A stretch of 64,000 bases of DNA from Rhodococcus sp. PAMC28707 (lineage in GTDB: Bacteria; Actinomycetota; Actinomycetes; Mycobacteriales; Mycobacteriaceae): assembly GCF_004795915.1 (NCBI RefSeq), contig NZ_CP039253.1, positions 2,480,001 through 2,544,000 on the forward strand, given 5' to 3'. Positions 8,717 to 16,929 of this stretch are shown here, piece after piece; the first letter of the stretch is position 1, and every line of letters starts with the position of its first letter. The notes beneath the pieces were generated by a model. That model saw nothing but the letters and a program-made list of their open reading frames with translations, was not told the DNA's origin and did no database searches. The translations under genes were made by a program, and so were the position numbers.

Positions 8717-9190
8717 GGAGAGAAACACGCGCGCCAGTGCTTCGAGACCGGCTTGGTCGTCGGCATCGAACCGATTCGGTCTGGGGCTGTCGAGGTCGAA
8801 GACTCCGATCAACTTGCCATCGCGGGTGAGCGGAACCACTAACTCCGATCGCGTGGCAGCATCACAGGCGATATGTCCGGGGAAGGCATGGACGTCCTCG
8901 ACACGCTGTGTCGTAAGGGTTGTGGCTGCGGCCCCGCACACTCCTTTGTCGAGTGCGATGCGCACACACGCAGGCTGCCCCTGAAACGGTCCGACCACCA
9001 ACTCGACGCCGTCGTACAGGTAGAAACCGGCCCAGTTGACCTCGGGGAGCGCGTGATAGACCAGAGCCGAAATGTTGGCGGCATTGGCGATGCGATCCGA
9101 CTCCCCGGACACCAGAGCTAGAGCCTGCTGCACCAATTGGGCGTACTGCTCGGTCTTGGTACCGGCAAGTGAGGTGGGGGTGAACGACAT
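8699..9190 (-). CDS. Free methionine-(R)-sulfoxide reductase, GAF-domain type
   Basis: The 163-residue protein is a single GAF domain with the three family cysteines at residues 75 (PACVRIAL), 85 (KGVCGAAA) and 109 (HIACDAAT). The spacings of 10 and 24 match the three redox cysteines of E. coli fRMsr. The enzyme reduces free methionine-R-sulfoxide in the cytoplasm as part of oxidative damage repair. I chose ATG 9190 (MSFTPTSL), because longer versions would run into the neighbouring gene. The LapA-like membrane gene lies 10 bp upstream on the same strand and may be cotranscribed. Confidence 0.9.
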   Translation of the reverse strand: MSFTPTSLAGTKTEQYAQLVQQALALVSGESDRIANAANISALVYHALPEVNWAGFYLYDGVELVVGPFQGQPACVRIALDKGVCGAAATTLTTQRVEDVHAFPGHIACDAATRSELVVPLTRDGKLIGVFDLDSPRPNRFDADDQAGLEALARVFLSSLGEH

Positions 9191-9200
9191 AGGCCGAAGT

Positions 9201-9425
9201 CTATTTCTTCGGAACCTTGCGCCCGGCACTGAGGCGACCTGCCGCGAACCCGACAGCGAACAGCACCAGCAAAATCAACCACAGTGGTGAGGTGACGTGC
9301 AGCCAGAACAGCTCGATGGTGGTGCTATACCGGTTCTGGGCGATGAATACCGCCGCGAGAATCACCAGGATGATGGATATCCAATGATTTCGGACGATGC
9401 CCAGTGCTCGATCTTTTCCCGACAT
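9201..9425 (-). CDS. LapA/DUF1049-like small membrane protein
   Basis: The 74-residue protein has two hydrophobic helices, IVRNHWISIILVILAAVFIAQN-type (residues ~10-30) and PLWLILLVLFAVGFAAG (~45-62), and ends with a basic tail (RLSAGRKVPKK). The F-x-x-QN segment after the first helix and the GRL after the second are typical of the LapA domain. I chose the internal ATG at 9425 (MSGKDRALG) because the upstream extension is polar and unconserved in appearance. Role unknown; family members in other bacteria affect lipopolysaccharide assembly, which does not apply here. Confidence 0.7.
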   Translation of the reverse strand: MSGKDRALGIVRNHWISIILVILAAVFIAQNRYSTTIELFWLHVTSPLWLILLVLFAVGFAAGRLSAGRKVPKK

Positions 9426-9480
9426 ACACCGGAAAGCTACCTTCTCAGAGCGACTCTCGGTGGCGAACCGCACACAACCC

Positions 9481-10152
9481 TCATGTCCACCGAACCCCGT
9501 CGCGGCCTACGCTCGCGCCGAGGACTACGAGATACAGCGACATTCCCCCGACTTGAATCCGCTGCGCGATACCGAGTCCGTACTCGCCTGGCAGGTTGTC
9601 GGCGATCATCAACCACGCAGTCGCCACCGACGTGACGATCAGAACTGCGGTGCCGGCAGTGCGCAGAAGCGGCATCGACCGGTACCGAAACGACGCTATC
9701 GTGAACGCGAGCATGGCGGTGAACACGGCAAACACTGCGATCGTGCTGGTGAGCGCATGAATGTGGTGCAACTGTGGAAAGAGACCGCTCGGCTCGACAG
9801 GGCAGCTGGGGTCGTTCTCGGCCACACACTCGATCGGCAATTGGGAATCTGCGATCGTGGCAATCCCGAAAATGCCGAGAGCGATCCAGCCGAGTGTCGT
9901 GAGGCGATGTCGTCGAATCCAACACAACCCCAGGACCGCGGCGAGGACGAGGAGCAGCCCGGTGATCAGATCGGCCGTGCCGAAGAATTCCTTGTAAGGC
10001 TGATCGGCGGCATCGAGCTCACTGAGAAACGAGTGCGCCGGATCCAATCCTGTGTCGAGGAAGAACTCCGCCACCCATGCCGAGTACAACAGTCCGGCGA
10101 CTATCGAAATCACCATCAGTAGGGTGGCTCTCCGTCGCGTCACTCCCGCCAC
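9481..10152 (-). CDS. DUF998-family integral membrane protein
   Basis: The 223-residue protein has about six transmembrane helices, beginning with ATLLMVISIVAGLLYSAW near residue 10. The DUF998 pattern is present: DPAHSFLSELDAADQP after the first helix and an ADNLPGEYGLGIAQRIQ segment before the last. The start is GTG 10152, with GGAG seven bases upstream, one base after the vsr stop codon. It is therefore the fourth gene of the restriction-modification transcript by position, although nothing links it to DNA modification. It might be a chance passenger. Function unknown. Confidence 0.7.
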   Translation of the reverse strand: MAGVTRRRATLLMVISIVAGLLYSAWVAEFFLDTGLDPAHSFLSELDAADQPYKEFFGTADLITGLLLVLAAVLGLCWIRRHRLTTLGWIALGIFGIATIADSQLPIECVAENDPSCPVEPSGLFPQLHHIHALTSTIAVFAVFTAMLAFTIASFRYRSMPLLRTAGTAVLIVTSVATAWLMIADNLPGEYGLGIAQRIQVGGMSLYLVVLGASVGRDGVRWT

Positions 10153-10153
10153 T

Positions 10154-10588
10154 CTAGTTCTCCGGCGGCGCGGAGCCGTCTTCGTCGAGCGCCCGAGTGA
10201 CCTTGTCGGCTGCGTCTCGGGCCGCCTCGTGCTCCCATACGCGAACGACGGTCCACCCCGCAGCATCCAATCGGGAATCGGTATCACGGTCGCGGACCAC
10301 ATTGGCGGCAAGTTTGTCGGCCCACCACCGCGCATTGTTGCGGGGCGAGGTGGCGTGAACAGGGCAACTGTGCCAAAAACAACCGTCGACGTACACGGCC
10401 ACTCTGCGTCGTGGGAACACGACGTCGGCGCGCCGACGTAAGCCCTTCAGCGGAGCCCGATCGACGAAGTACCGCAGGCCACGGCGATGGAGTTCACGAC
10501 GCAGTGCCAGTTCGGGGCCTGTATCGCGCCGACGCTGCTTGCTCAGACGCGCGCTGGTTGCGGCATCGGTGCGGGGACGATCGGCCAT
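10154..10588 (-). CDS. vsr: Very short patch repair (Vsr) mismatch endonuclease
   Basis: The 144-residue protein matches Vsr endonucleases: RDTGPELALRRELHRRGLR at the N-terminus, the catalytic aspartate in ADVVFPRRRVAVYVDG, the zinc/active-site segment GCFWHSCPVH and the ending GWTVVRVWEHE. Vsr nicks the T of T:G mismatches that arise when 5-methylcytosine deaminates, protecting sites methylated by the partner enzyme. It lies five bases after the endonuclease gene and downstream of an m5C methyltransferase, which is the expected context. Confidence 0.92.
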   Translation of the reverse strand: MADRPRTDAATSARLSKQRRRDTGPELALRRELHRRGLRYFVDRAPLKGLRRRADVVFPRRRVAVYVDGCFWHSCPVHATSPRNNARWWADKLAANVVRDRDTDSRLDAAGWTVVRVWEHEAARDAADKVTRALDEDGSAPPEN

Positions 10589-10593
10589 ATGAA

Positions 10594-11433
10594 CTAGCTG
10601 TCTTCGCTGTCTTCGGGTTCGGACCAGTTGGGTGCAAATCGGTTTCTGCGCTCGACCTCACCGTGCACAAGTGCGACGAACTCATCGAACGACAATGTCT
10701 GGGCGTCGGAAGGACGTCCGTTCCGCGGTGGGGACTCGTCGACGTCGAAGAACCGAACCTCACCGCGATCGGGGCCGTCCGGCTCGTAGAGGCCGATGAA
10801 CACCTTCTCGAACAGGTCGTAACGCGTGTCCTCGGCGCCCAGATCGACCCACATTTTCCCGGTCCCGCCGACGACTGGACGTTTTCCGCGGCCGGATCGT
10901 TTGGACAGCGTCGTCACATGATGCGCGAACGAGGACTTGCCGATGTCGCTCGCTTTCGCCGCATCTCCGTCGTCACACGTCGACAGCGGCTCGAACATGA
11001 CCGCGATCAGGACGCTGTACGGCTGACGCTGATGCAACACCATTGCCTCACCGCGCAGTTCGTGATCGTTTCGGACGATGTTCTTGGTCCAACGCCCCAA
11101 CTTGCCGGTCCTCGGGCTGTAGTCCTGGAAGCTGTAGGTCTTGATCGACACACACAGAATCAGGCCCAGCGTCGGGTCTAGCGCCTTGACGTCGAGTCTT
11201 TTACGGCCTTTTGCGACGTCGACCTGCGCTTCCTGGCCCATTCCCATCGCGTCGGGAGTGATTCCTGGATAGTGGGGTCGCAATGCGTCGGCCACCGTCT
11301 GCGCGAGATGGTTCGACAAGCGTTGGGCGTAGTTCTTCTTGTCGCTGCGGTCTGCGCTCGGAGATGGCTTGTCTCCGGCCAGCGTCAATGGTCGCGCCAG
11401 CGCAGGGGGGTCTGGAAACAAGTGATCGCTCAT
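10594..11433 (-). CDS. Type II restriction endonuclease (putative)
   Basis: The 279-residue protein starts MSDHLFPDPP at ATG 11433, which overlaps the methyltransferase stop codon by four bases (ATGA). A PD-(D/E)xK-like core is suggested by QVDVAKGRKRLDVK followed about 15 residues later by ILCVSIKTYSF. Homology to a named enzyme is not evident to me. The position directly behind an m5C methyltransferase and before vsr makes a restriction endonuclease very likely. The recognition sequence cannot be read from the protein. The open frame continues upstream of 11433 but that part is the shadow of the methyltransferase gene. Confidence 0.75.
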   Translation of the reverse strand: MSDHLFPDPPALARPLTLAGDKPSPSADRSDKKNYAQRLSNHLAQTVADALRPHYPGITPDAMGMGQEAQVDVAKGRKRLDVKALDPTLGLILCVSIKTYSFQDYSPRTGKLGRWTKNIVRNDHELRGEAMVLHQRQPYSVLIAVMFEPLSTCDDGDAAKASDIGKSSFAHHVTTLSKRSGRGKRPVVGGTGKMWVDLGAEDTRYDLFEKVFIGLYEPDGPDRGEVRFFDVDESPPRNGRPSDAQTLSFDEFVALVHGEVERRNRFAPNWSEPEDSEDS

Positions 11434-12593
11434 GCGGCGCGAGGTGTGGGGTGCCCGCCCATGCGGTCGAGGTGGCTCTCCACGTCGTCGAGAAAACCCG
11501 GAACGAATCGAAGGTTGCCCATCTTCGCGCGCTTGAGGAAGCCCGCGGTGGCCCGAGCGGACAACAACCGAGAGTCGTCGAGGAAGTCGCTGAGGTCCTC
11601 GTACGGCTCGTGCACCGGCCAGGTGGATCGGTGGACTCGGAACGAAGAGCCGTTGCGTCCCCAGGCGGCCGTCGGCCAGGCCTGCCCAGGTAAAAGCGGG
11701 GTGTCCTCGGAGTCGTCGTGCGGCTCCGGCCGATCCAGTTGCGAGGCGACCCACGACGCCATCCGCACACTGACCGCATTGCCGACGAGCTTCCACCGAT
11801 GGCCGGCCCGTACCCCGGGCAGCGACAGCGCGGGCGCCGTCCAATCGGGGTCGAAGCCCTGCAGACGTTCGGCGCCGATGATGCCGGGTGTCACGATCTC
11901 CCCGGACGGCAACCGGATAGCAGGTGGACTGGCGATGCCGATCGAAGATCCGCCCTTGAGCGTCGGGACGGCATTGATGGCCCAACCGAGCCCACGCGTG
12001 CCCTCGGTCCAGTAGAAACCACACGGCTGCTCACTCGGGTCGCCTTCGGGCACGGGACCGGCGTCCTGCCCGAACAGCACCTCTCGCGGATCTTCGGTGC
12101 GCGAGGCCAGCATCAAAACACGCTGGCGCCGCTGCGGAAGCCCGAACGACCGAGCGTCGACGACGCGGTAAGCCCACATGTAACCGAGATCGGACAACGC
12201 GTCGGTGATGTGACGCATCGCCGCGCCCCGGCTCAGTTGCAGCATGAAGGGGACGTTCTCGATGAGGAGCCAACGCGGCCCCTGGCGTCGTTTGACGAGC
12301 CGAAATACTTCGTCGACGAGCCCGGAACGAGACCCGGTGATACCCGCAGTGAGGCCGGCCTGAGACAGGTCCTGGCAAGGGAACCCCGCCGCGACCAACT
12401 CGGTACCCGAAGGCAGCGATCGCAACTTCGTCACGTCACTGTGCACGGGAGTGTCGGGGAATCGAGCGCCGAGAACGGCCTGTGCGCCAGGGTCGATCTC
12501 GCACAGCAGTTCGGTGGACCAACCTTGCTCCGAAAGCCCCAACTCGAGCCCGCCGATCCCGGCGAACAGCCCGACCATCGATCGTGAACTCAC
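11430..12593 (-). CDS. DNA (cytosine-5) methyltransferase
   Basis: The 387-residue protein contains the ordered m5C methyltransferase motifs: motif I GLFAGIGGLELG (residues 8-19), motif IV GFPCQDLSQAG with catalytic Cys73, motif VI ENV (112-114), motif VIII QRRQRV (154-159), then a target-recognition region and motif X GNAVSVRMASWVA. It protects DNA against the endonuclease encoded next to it. I chose GTG 12593 (VSSRSMVGLFAG) because AGAAGG precedes it with about six bases between; GTG 12599 is too close to that site. Three 17-bp repeats lie 20-70 bases upstream and may be an operator. Confidence 0.9.
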   Translation of the reverse strand: MSSRSMVGLFAGIGGLELGLSEQGWSTELLCEIDPGAQAVLGARFPDTPVHSDVTKLRSLPSGTELVAAGFPCQDLSQAGLTAGITGSRSGLVDEVFRLVKRRQGPRWLLIENVPFMLQLSRGAAMRHITDALSDLGYMWAYRVVDARSFGLPQRRQRVLMLASRTEDPREVLFGQDAGPVPEGDPSEQPCGFYWTEGTRGLGWAINAVPTLKGGSSIGIASPPAIRLPSGEIVTPGIIGAERLQGFDPDWTAPALSLPGVRAGHRWKLVGNAVSVRMASWVASQLDRPEPHDDSEDTPLLPGQAWPTAAWGRNGSSFRVHRSTWPVHEPYEDLSDFLDDSRLLSARATAGFLKRAKMGNLRFVPGFLDDVESHLDRMGGHPTPRAA

Positions 12594-12614
12594 GGGCACC
12601 CTTCTGTGAAGCTT

Positions 12615-12665
12615 GGAACTGATCGGCTTTTGGTACTGATCGGCTACTGGAACTGATCGAGAACC
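12615..12665. repeat. Three 17-bp iterons upstream of the methyltransferase gene
   Basis: The copies are 12615-12631 (GGAACTGATCGGCTTTT), 12632-12648 (GGTACTGATCGGCTACT) and 12649-12665 (GGAACTGATCGAGAACC). They are exactly adjacent and share GGNACTGATCG. They begin 21 bases upstream of the methyltransferase start, in the divergent region with the ABC exporter. A regulatory binding site is the simplest reading. Confidence 0.8.
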
Positions 12666-12824
12666 AAATTCATACAGAAGGTTACTCGAGACCTCCGACA
12701 GGTTAGGCGTGGCGCACGGTAAGGCGTACGAGTTCCCGTGCCGTGGAATGTGGCGGCCCGAAAATCGGTTGGTCGAAGAACTGTGGAGTGAAACCATTCC
12801 TCTGACAGTGCGAAGGAGTTTGAA

Positions 12825-14615
12825 GTGTCGACGAGTGTGCTCGAGCCCGAGACAGGGACGGTCGATTCGTCGTCCTCGAATCCTGAGGAACGCAGTTCGT
12901 TGGCCCGCTTTCTGCCGTTCATCGCACCGTATCGGTGGTATTTTTTCGTCTCGATCGCCGTGTCATTGGTGGCGACTCTCACTGGGCTGGCGATTCCACT
13001 CGTGATCCAGGGCGTCATCGACGGCCCCATCACCGAGGGCAACGTCGCGGGCGTGTGGTGGCCTGCAGCATTGATCCTGCTGCTGGGCACCATCGACGCC
13101 GTGGGTATCTGGATTCGGCGCTATCTGGTGTCGGGGCCGTCGAGTCAGTTCGAAATTTCGGCGCGGGCAGCCGTCTTCGAGAAGTTGCAGCGGCTGTCGG
13201 TGTCCGCGCACGAAGGCTGGGAGTCCGGCCAGTTGCTCTCACGCGCGATAGCGGACCTCTCGGCGCTACGACGGTTCGTCGCCTTCATCGGCCCCTTCTT
13301 GATCATCAACACGGTGACGCTGGTTGTCGGGTTGGGCGTTCTGTTCGTGCAGTCCTGGCAGCTCGGTCTCATCATGGCCGTGACAGCTGTTCCTCTGGTG
13401 ATCATCTGCGCGCGGTTCGAGTCGCTCTATCGCGTTCTCGCGCGCGATGCGCAGGATCAGGCAGGCGACGTCACGACGACCGTCGAGGAGTCCATTCAGG
13501 GCATCCGGGTGCTCAAGGCGTTCGGCCGGAGCGCGCATCTGGGTCGTAGATTCCTTTCCGAAGCGGCGACGCTGCGGGGCACCGAACTGCGGAAAGTTAG
13601 ATATCTCGCGATCCTGTGGTCGCTGATCGTCGGCATACCGCCGATCGGAATCGGGCTGATGCTCGCGTTCGGGACCTACTCGATCGTGGCAGGCACGATG
13701 ACAGCAGGAATGTTGGTCGCGTCGATGGCCATCGTGTCTTTCCTGCTATGGCCGATCGAATCATTCGGATTTCTGCTTGCCGAGTTGAACAATGCACGCA
13801 CGGCCGCAGATCGTTACTGGGAAATCATGGACACACCCGAGACGATCAGCGAACCTGTTGCGCCGGTGCCGCTTCCGGAGCGCGTGCATGGAACGTTGGC
13901 GTTCCATGGCGTCGGGTTCACGTTTCCCGACGCGTCGGCACCGCTGCTGACCGATGTCGACTTCCGGATAGAACCGGGCGAGACGGTCGCGCTCGTCGGG
14001 GTGACGGCCAGTGGCAAGACTGCGCTGACCAATCTGGTGCCGCGACTGTACGACGTGACCGCGGGTGCGATCACGATCGACGGTATCGACATCAGGACGT
14101 TGGCGCTCGGGGACCTACGCTCGGTGGTGTCGGTGGCGTTCGAGGATCCGGTCCTGTTCTCGGCGAGCGTGCGCGAGAACATCGCGCTCGGCCGGCCGGG
14201 CGCATCGGACGCCGACGTCGAGGAAGCGTTGCAAATCGCTCATGCCGTCGAGTTCGTGGGTCAGCTGCCCTGGGGGCTGGACACTCGAATCGGTGAACAG
14301 GGGATGAGCCTGTCCGGTGGCCAGCGTCAGCGATTGGCCCTGGCGCGGGCGGTGCTCGGCAAGCCGCGAATTCTGGTGCTCGACGACCCGCTTTCAGCGC
14401 TGGACGTCAACACCGAGGCTTTGGTTCAACACGATCTACGACGCGTCCTGACTCATTCGACGACGCTGCTGGTCGCGCATCGGCCGTCGACTGCTGCGCT
14501 TGCAGATCGGGTGCTGTATTTGGAGAACGGAAGAATTGTGGAACAGGGAACGCACGAGCGCCTTCTGGCATCGTCGCCGAAGTACCGCCACGTCATGGGT
14601 TCGATCGATGGCTGA
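12825..14615 (+). CDS. ABC exporter half-transporter with degenerate ATPase site (first of pair)
   Basis: The 596-residue protein has six transmembrane helices (residues ~25-320) and a C-terminal nucleotide-binding domain. Walker A is GVTASGKT, the signature LSGGQRQR is intact, but the Q-loop glutamine is replaced (VAFEDPVLF) and the catalytic glutamate after Walker B is aspartate (LVLDDPLSALD). The H-loop VAHRPS is kept. Such a site is typical of one half of a heterodimeric exporter. The start is GTG 12825 with AAGGAG six bases upstream. It overlaps the next ABC gene by 8 bp. The substrate cannot be predicted; a drug or lipid is most likely. Confidence 0.9.
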   Translation: MSTSVLEPETGTVDSSSSNPEERSSLARFLPFIAPYRWYFFVSIAVSLVATLTGLAIPLVIQGVIDGPITEGNVAGVWWPAALILLLGTIDAVGIWIRRYLVSGPSSQFEISARAAVFEKLQRLSVSAHEGWESGQLLSRAIADLSALRRFVAFIGPFLIINTVTLVVGLGVLFVQSWQLGLIMAVTAVPLVIICARFESLYRVLARDAQDQAGDVTTTVEESIQGIRVLKAFGRSAHLGRRFLSEAATLRGTELRKVRYLAILWSLIVGIPPIGIGLMLAFGTYSIVAGTMTAGMLVASMAIVSFLLWPIESFGFLLAELNNARTAADRYWEIMDTPETISEPVAPVPLPERVHGTLAFHGVGFTFPDASAPLLTDVDFRIEPGETVALVGVTASGKTALTNLVPRLYDVTAGAITIDGIDIRTLALGDLRSVVSVAFEDPVLFSASVRENIALGRPGASDADVEEALQIAHAVEFVGQLPWGLDTRIGEQGMSLSGGQRQRLALARAVLGKPRILVLDDPLSALDVNTEALVQHDLRRVLTHSTTLLVAHRPSTAALADRVLYLENGRIVEQGTHERLLASSPKYRHVMGSIDG

Positions 14616-16431
14616 GCAGCAGAAGGTCGGTGATTGGCGCGGCGTCGGCAACGAGGATTCCGACGTCGATTCGACGGGCAACCTGGTTCTGGCGGCGAGG
14701 TCTCGTCGACTGTTGGCGTCGTTGGTTCGCCCGTACAAGAAGCAGGCGCTGCTGGCGCTGACGGTCATCATCGTGGACAACCTGGCGTTCGTCGCCGGTC
14801 CTCTGTTCATCGCGTACGCGCTCGACAACGGGATCTCCGCTGCACAGGACGGCCGCTGGATGCCGCTGGTGTGGACGGTGCTGGGCTACATCGGTTTCGG
14901 CGTTCTCGGTGCGATTACCACGTACACGTTTCTGATCGTGTCCGGGCGGCTCAGTCAATCGATCCTGTTCGATCTGCGTAAACGCGTATTCGTGCACGCG
15001 CAGCAGTTGAGCTTGTCGTTCCACGAGAAGTACACCTCGGGCCGGCTCATATCGCGATTGACCAGCGACGTGGAATCGCTGCAGGCGTTGCTCGAAAGTG
15101 CTTTGAACGACGCATTGTCCGCGGTTCTGTCGATCGTCACCATCGCGGTCATTCTGGTGTATCTCGATGTACCGCTTGCGCTTGTGGTGTTGGCAGGCTT
15201 CGTTCCGCTGGTGCTGGTGACGCGGTGGTCGCAGCGCAGGCAACGCACCGGTTATCGACGCACACGGGTGGCGATCGCGAAGGTCGTCGTTCATTTCGTC
15301 GAGTCGATGGGTGGCATTCGCGCGGTGCAGGTCTTCCGCCGGGAGCAGCGCAACGATGCGATCCTCGAGGTCGAGGACAGTGAATACCGAGATGCGACGA
15401 CGTCCGCGTTGCGCGGAATGGCGAGCTACACCGGCATCGTTCGGTGGATCGGCAATCTCACGCTCGTGATCATCGTGGTGTTCGGCAGTTACCGAGTGAT
15501 CAACGGACACATGGATATCGGCGTGCTCGCGGCATACGTGTTGTATCTGCGCCGCTTCTACGGACCGTTGGACGAACTGGCGCAGGTGTTCAACTCGTAT
15601 CAGTCCGCTGCGGCTGCACTCGAGAAGATTTCCGGAGTACTCGAGGAGGAGCCGTCGGTGCCGACGTCGAAAGATCCGGTGTTGCTCCGCTCTGCGCAGG
15701 GGGACATCGACTTCAATCATGTGCGGTTCGCGTGCAATACGGACCGCGTGGTGCTGCCGGAATTCTCGTTGCACGTGCCGGCTGGTCAGATCGTGGCGAT
15801 GGTCGGTGCAACCGGTGCAGGAAAGTCCACTCTCGCAAAGCTTCTCGCACGGTTCTACGATCCGACAGAGGGCACGGTCAGCCTCGACGGAGTGGACCTA
15901 CGCAGACTCGATGACGAGAACATGCGCGAGCACATCGTCATGGTGACCCAGGAGTCGTTCCTGTTCTCCGGCTCGGTCGCCGACAACATCAGACTCGGCA
16001 GGCCCACCGCCACCGACGAGGACGTGCGGGCAGCAGCAGATGCCGTCGGGCTCACGGCGTTCATCGCCACGCTTCCCGACGGAATCGACACCGACGTCCG
16101 TAAACGAGGGGGCAGGCTCAGTTCCGGGCAGCGGCAACTCGTCGCATTCGCCCGTGTGTTCCTGGCCGCGCCGGCGGTGATCGTCCTCGACGAGGCGACC
16201 TCGAGCCTCGACATCCCGAGTGAGCGGTTGGTGCAGCGCGCCCTCGAAACAATTCTGCGGGGGCGGACCGCATTGATCATCGCGCACCGCTTGTCGACGG
16301 TTGCGATCGCCGATCGCGTCCTGGTGATGGAGAACGGTGAAATCGTCGAGGATGGGACTCCGGATCAACTCATCGCCCGGCACGGCAAGTTCGCCGAACT
16401 ACACCACGCGTGGGAAACCAGCCTTGTCTAG
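14608..16431 (+). CDS. ABC exporter half-transporter (second of pair)
   Basis: The 607-residue protein has a six-helix membrane domain (residues ~45-340) and a nucleotide-binding domain with Walker A GATGAGKST, Q-loop VTQESFLF, Walker B plus catalytic glutamate VIVLDEATSSLD and H-loop IAHRLST. The signature is LSSGQRQ rather than LSGGQ. Together with the Asp in place of Glu in the partner this makes one canonical and one degenerate ATP site, the expected arrangement for a heterodimer. ATG 14608 lies inside the end of the upstream gene, which suggests translational coupling. Confidence 0.9.
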   Translation: MAEQQKVGDWRGVGNEDSDVDSTGNLVLAARSRRLLASLVRPYKKQALLALTVIIVDNLAFVAGPLFIAYALDNGISAAQDGRWMPLVWTVLGYIGFGVLGAITTYTFLIVSGRLSQSILFDLRKRVFVHAQQLSLSFHEKYTSGRLISRLTSDVESLQALLESALNDALSAVLSIVTIAVILVYLDVPLALVVLAGFVPLVLVTRWSQRRQRTGYRRTRVAIAKVVVHFVESMGGIRAVQVFRREQRNDAILEVEDSEYRDATTSALRGMASYTGIVRWIGNLTLVIIVVFGSYRVINGHMDIGVLAAYVLYLRRFYGPLDELAQVFNSYQSAAAALEKISGVLEEEPSVPTSKDPVLLRSAQGDIDFNHVRFACNTDRVVLPEFSLHVPAGQIVAMVGATGAGKSTLAKLLARFYDPTEGTVSLDGVDLRRLDDENMREHIVMVTQESFLFSGSVADNIRLGRPTATDEDVRAAADAVGLTAFIATLPDGIDTDVRKRGGRLSSGQRQLVAFARVFLAAPAVIVLDEATSSLDIPSERLVQRALETILRGRTALIIAHRLSTVAIADRVLVMENGEIVEDGTPDQLIARHGKFAELHHAWETSLV

Positions 16432-16447
16432 TCGCGAAGCGACCTAG

Positions 16448-16461
16448 GTCCATGGCGTGAT
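16448..16461. repeat. Left copy of 14-bp direct repeat flanking mepB
   Basis: GTCCATGGCGTGAT is found here and again at 16934-16947. Read on the minus strand this copy spells Ile-Thr-Pro-Trp-Thr-stop, identical in sense to the last residues of the gene at 16930-17256. It looks like a duplicated gene end. Confidence 0.7.
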
Positions 16462-16481
16462 GGGTGAGATAGCTTGGCTGC

Positions 16482-16916
16482 GTGCCGTTCAGTGCTTTCG
16501 AGGCCTATGCAGCCCAGGCGGGCCTGACCGCCGCCGCGGTGACTCCCGGGATGCACAACAGTGACTACGAGTCGGGCATTGCCCAGATCTGCGACGAGGT
16601 GTGGCATATCCGGACTGCGCGAAACACCCCCACCAAGCCGGGGGCTTTCGTGAGCTTTTGGCAGCGAGACACGGACGGAACGACGATGCCGTTCAGCGAT
16701 GACGATCTCGCAGCGGGCTTGCTTGTCTTCGTGGAACAGCGAGGCCGACGCGGCGTGTTTCGGTTCACCTGCGCGCATCTTGCCGAACTTGCCATCACCT
16801 CAGGGAAGCGGCCGGGCAAGCGGGGGTTCCGCGTGTATCCGAGTTGGTGCACAGGGCTCAATACTCAGGCCTCGGCTACACAAGGTGCTCAGGCGTCCGC
16901 GTTTAAGGAGTATTGA
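16482..16916 (+). CDS. MepB-family protein
   Basis: The 144-residue protein resembles MepB, the protein of unknown biochemical role encoded with the MepA multidrug exporter in staphylococci. The recognisable core is MHNSDYESGIAQICDEVWHIRTARNTP-type sequence (residues ~24-50), then PGAFVSFWQRD and GLLVFVEQRGRRGVFRF. The start is GTG 16482. The gene sits alone between an ABC exporter pair and an unrelated minus-strand gene, with a 14-bp repeat on each side. I infer that it may have been inserted there. Confidence 0.75.
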   Translation: MPFSAFEAYAAQAGLTAAAVTPGMHNSDYESGIAQICDEVWHIRTARNTPTKPGAFVSFWQRDTDGTTMPFSDDDLAAGLLVFVEQRGRRGVFRFTCAHLAELAITSGKRPGKRGFRVYPSWCTGLNTQASATQGAQASAFKEY

Positions 16917-16929
16917 ACTCCGGCGGGCC

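Noticed and set aside
11434..12024. N-terminal extension of the endonuclease frame
   Set aside because: It lies entirely inside the methyltransferase gene in another frame; the ATGA overlap at 11430-11433 gives a natural start.
14593..15774. Long minus-strand frame of 393 codons
   Set aside because: Antisense shadow of a clear ABC exporter gene, rich in His, Arg and Gln as expected for such shadows.
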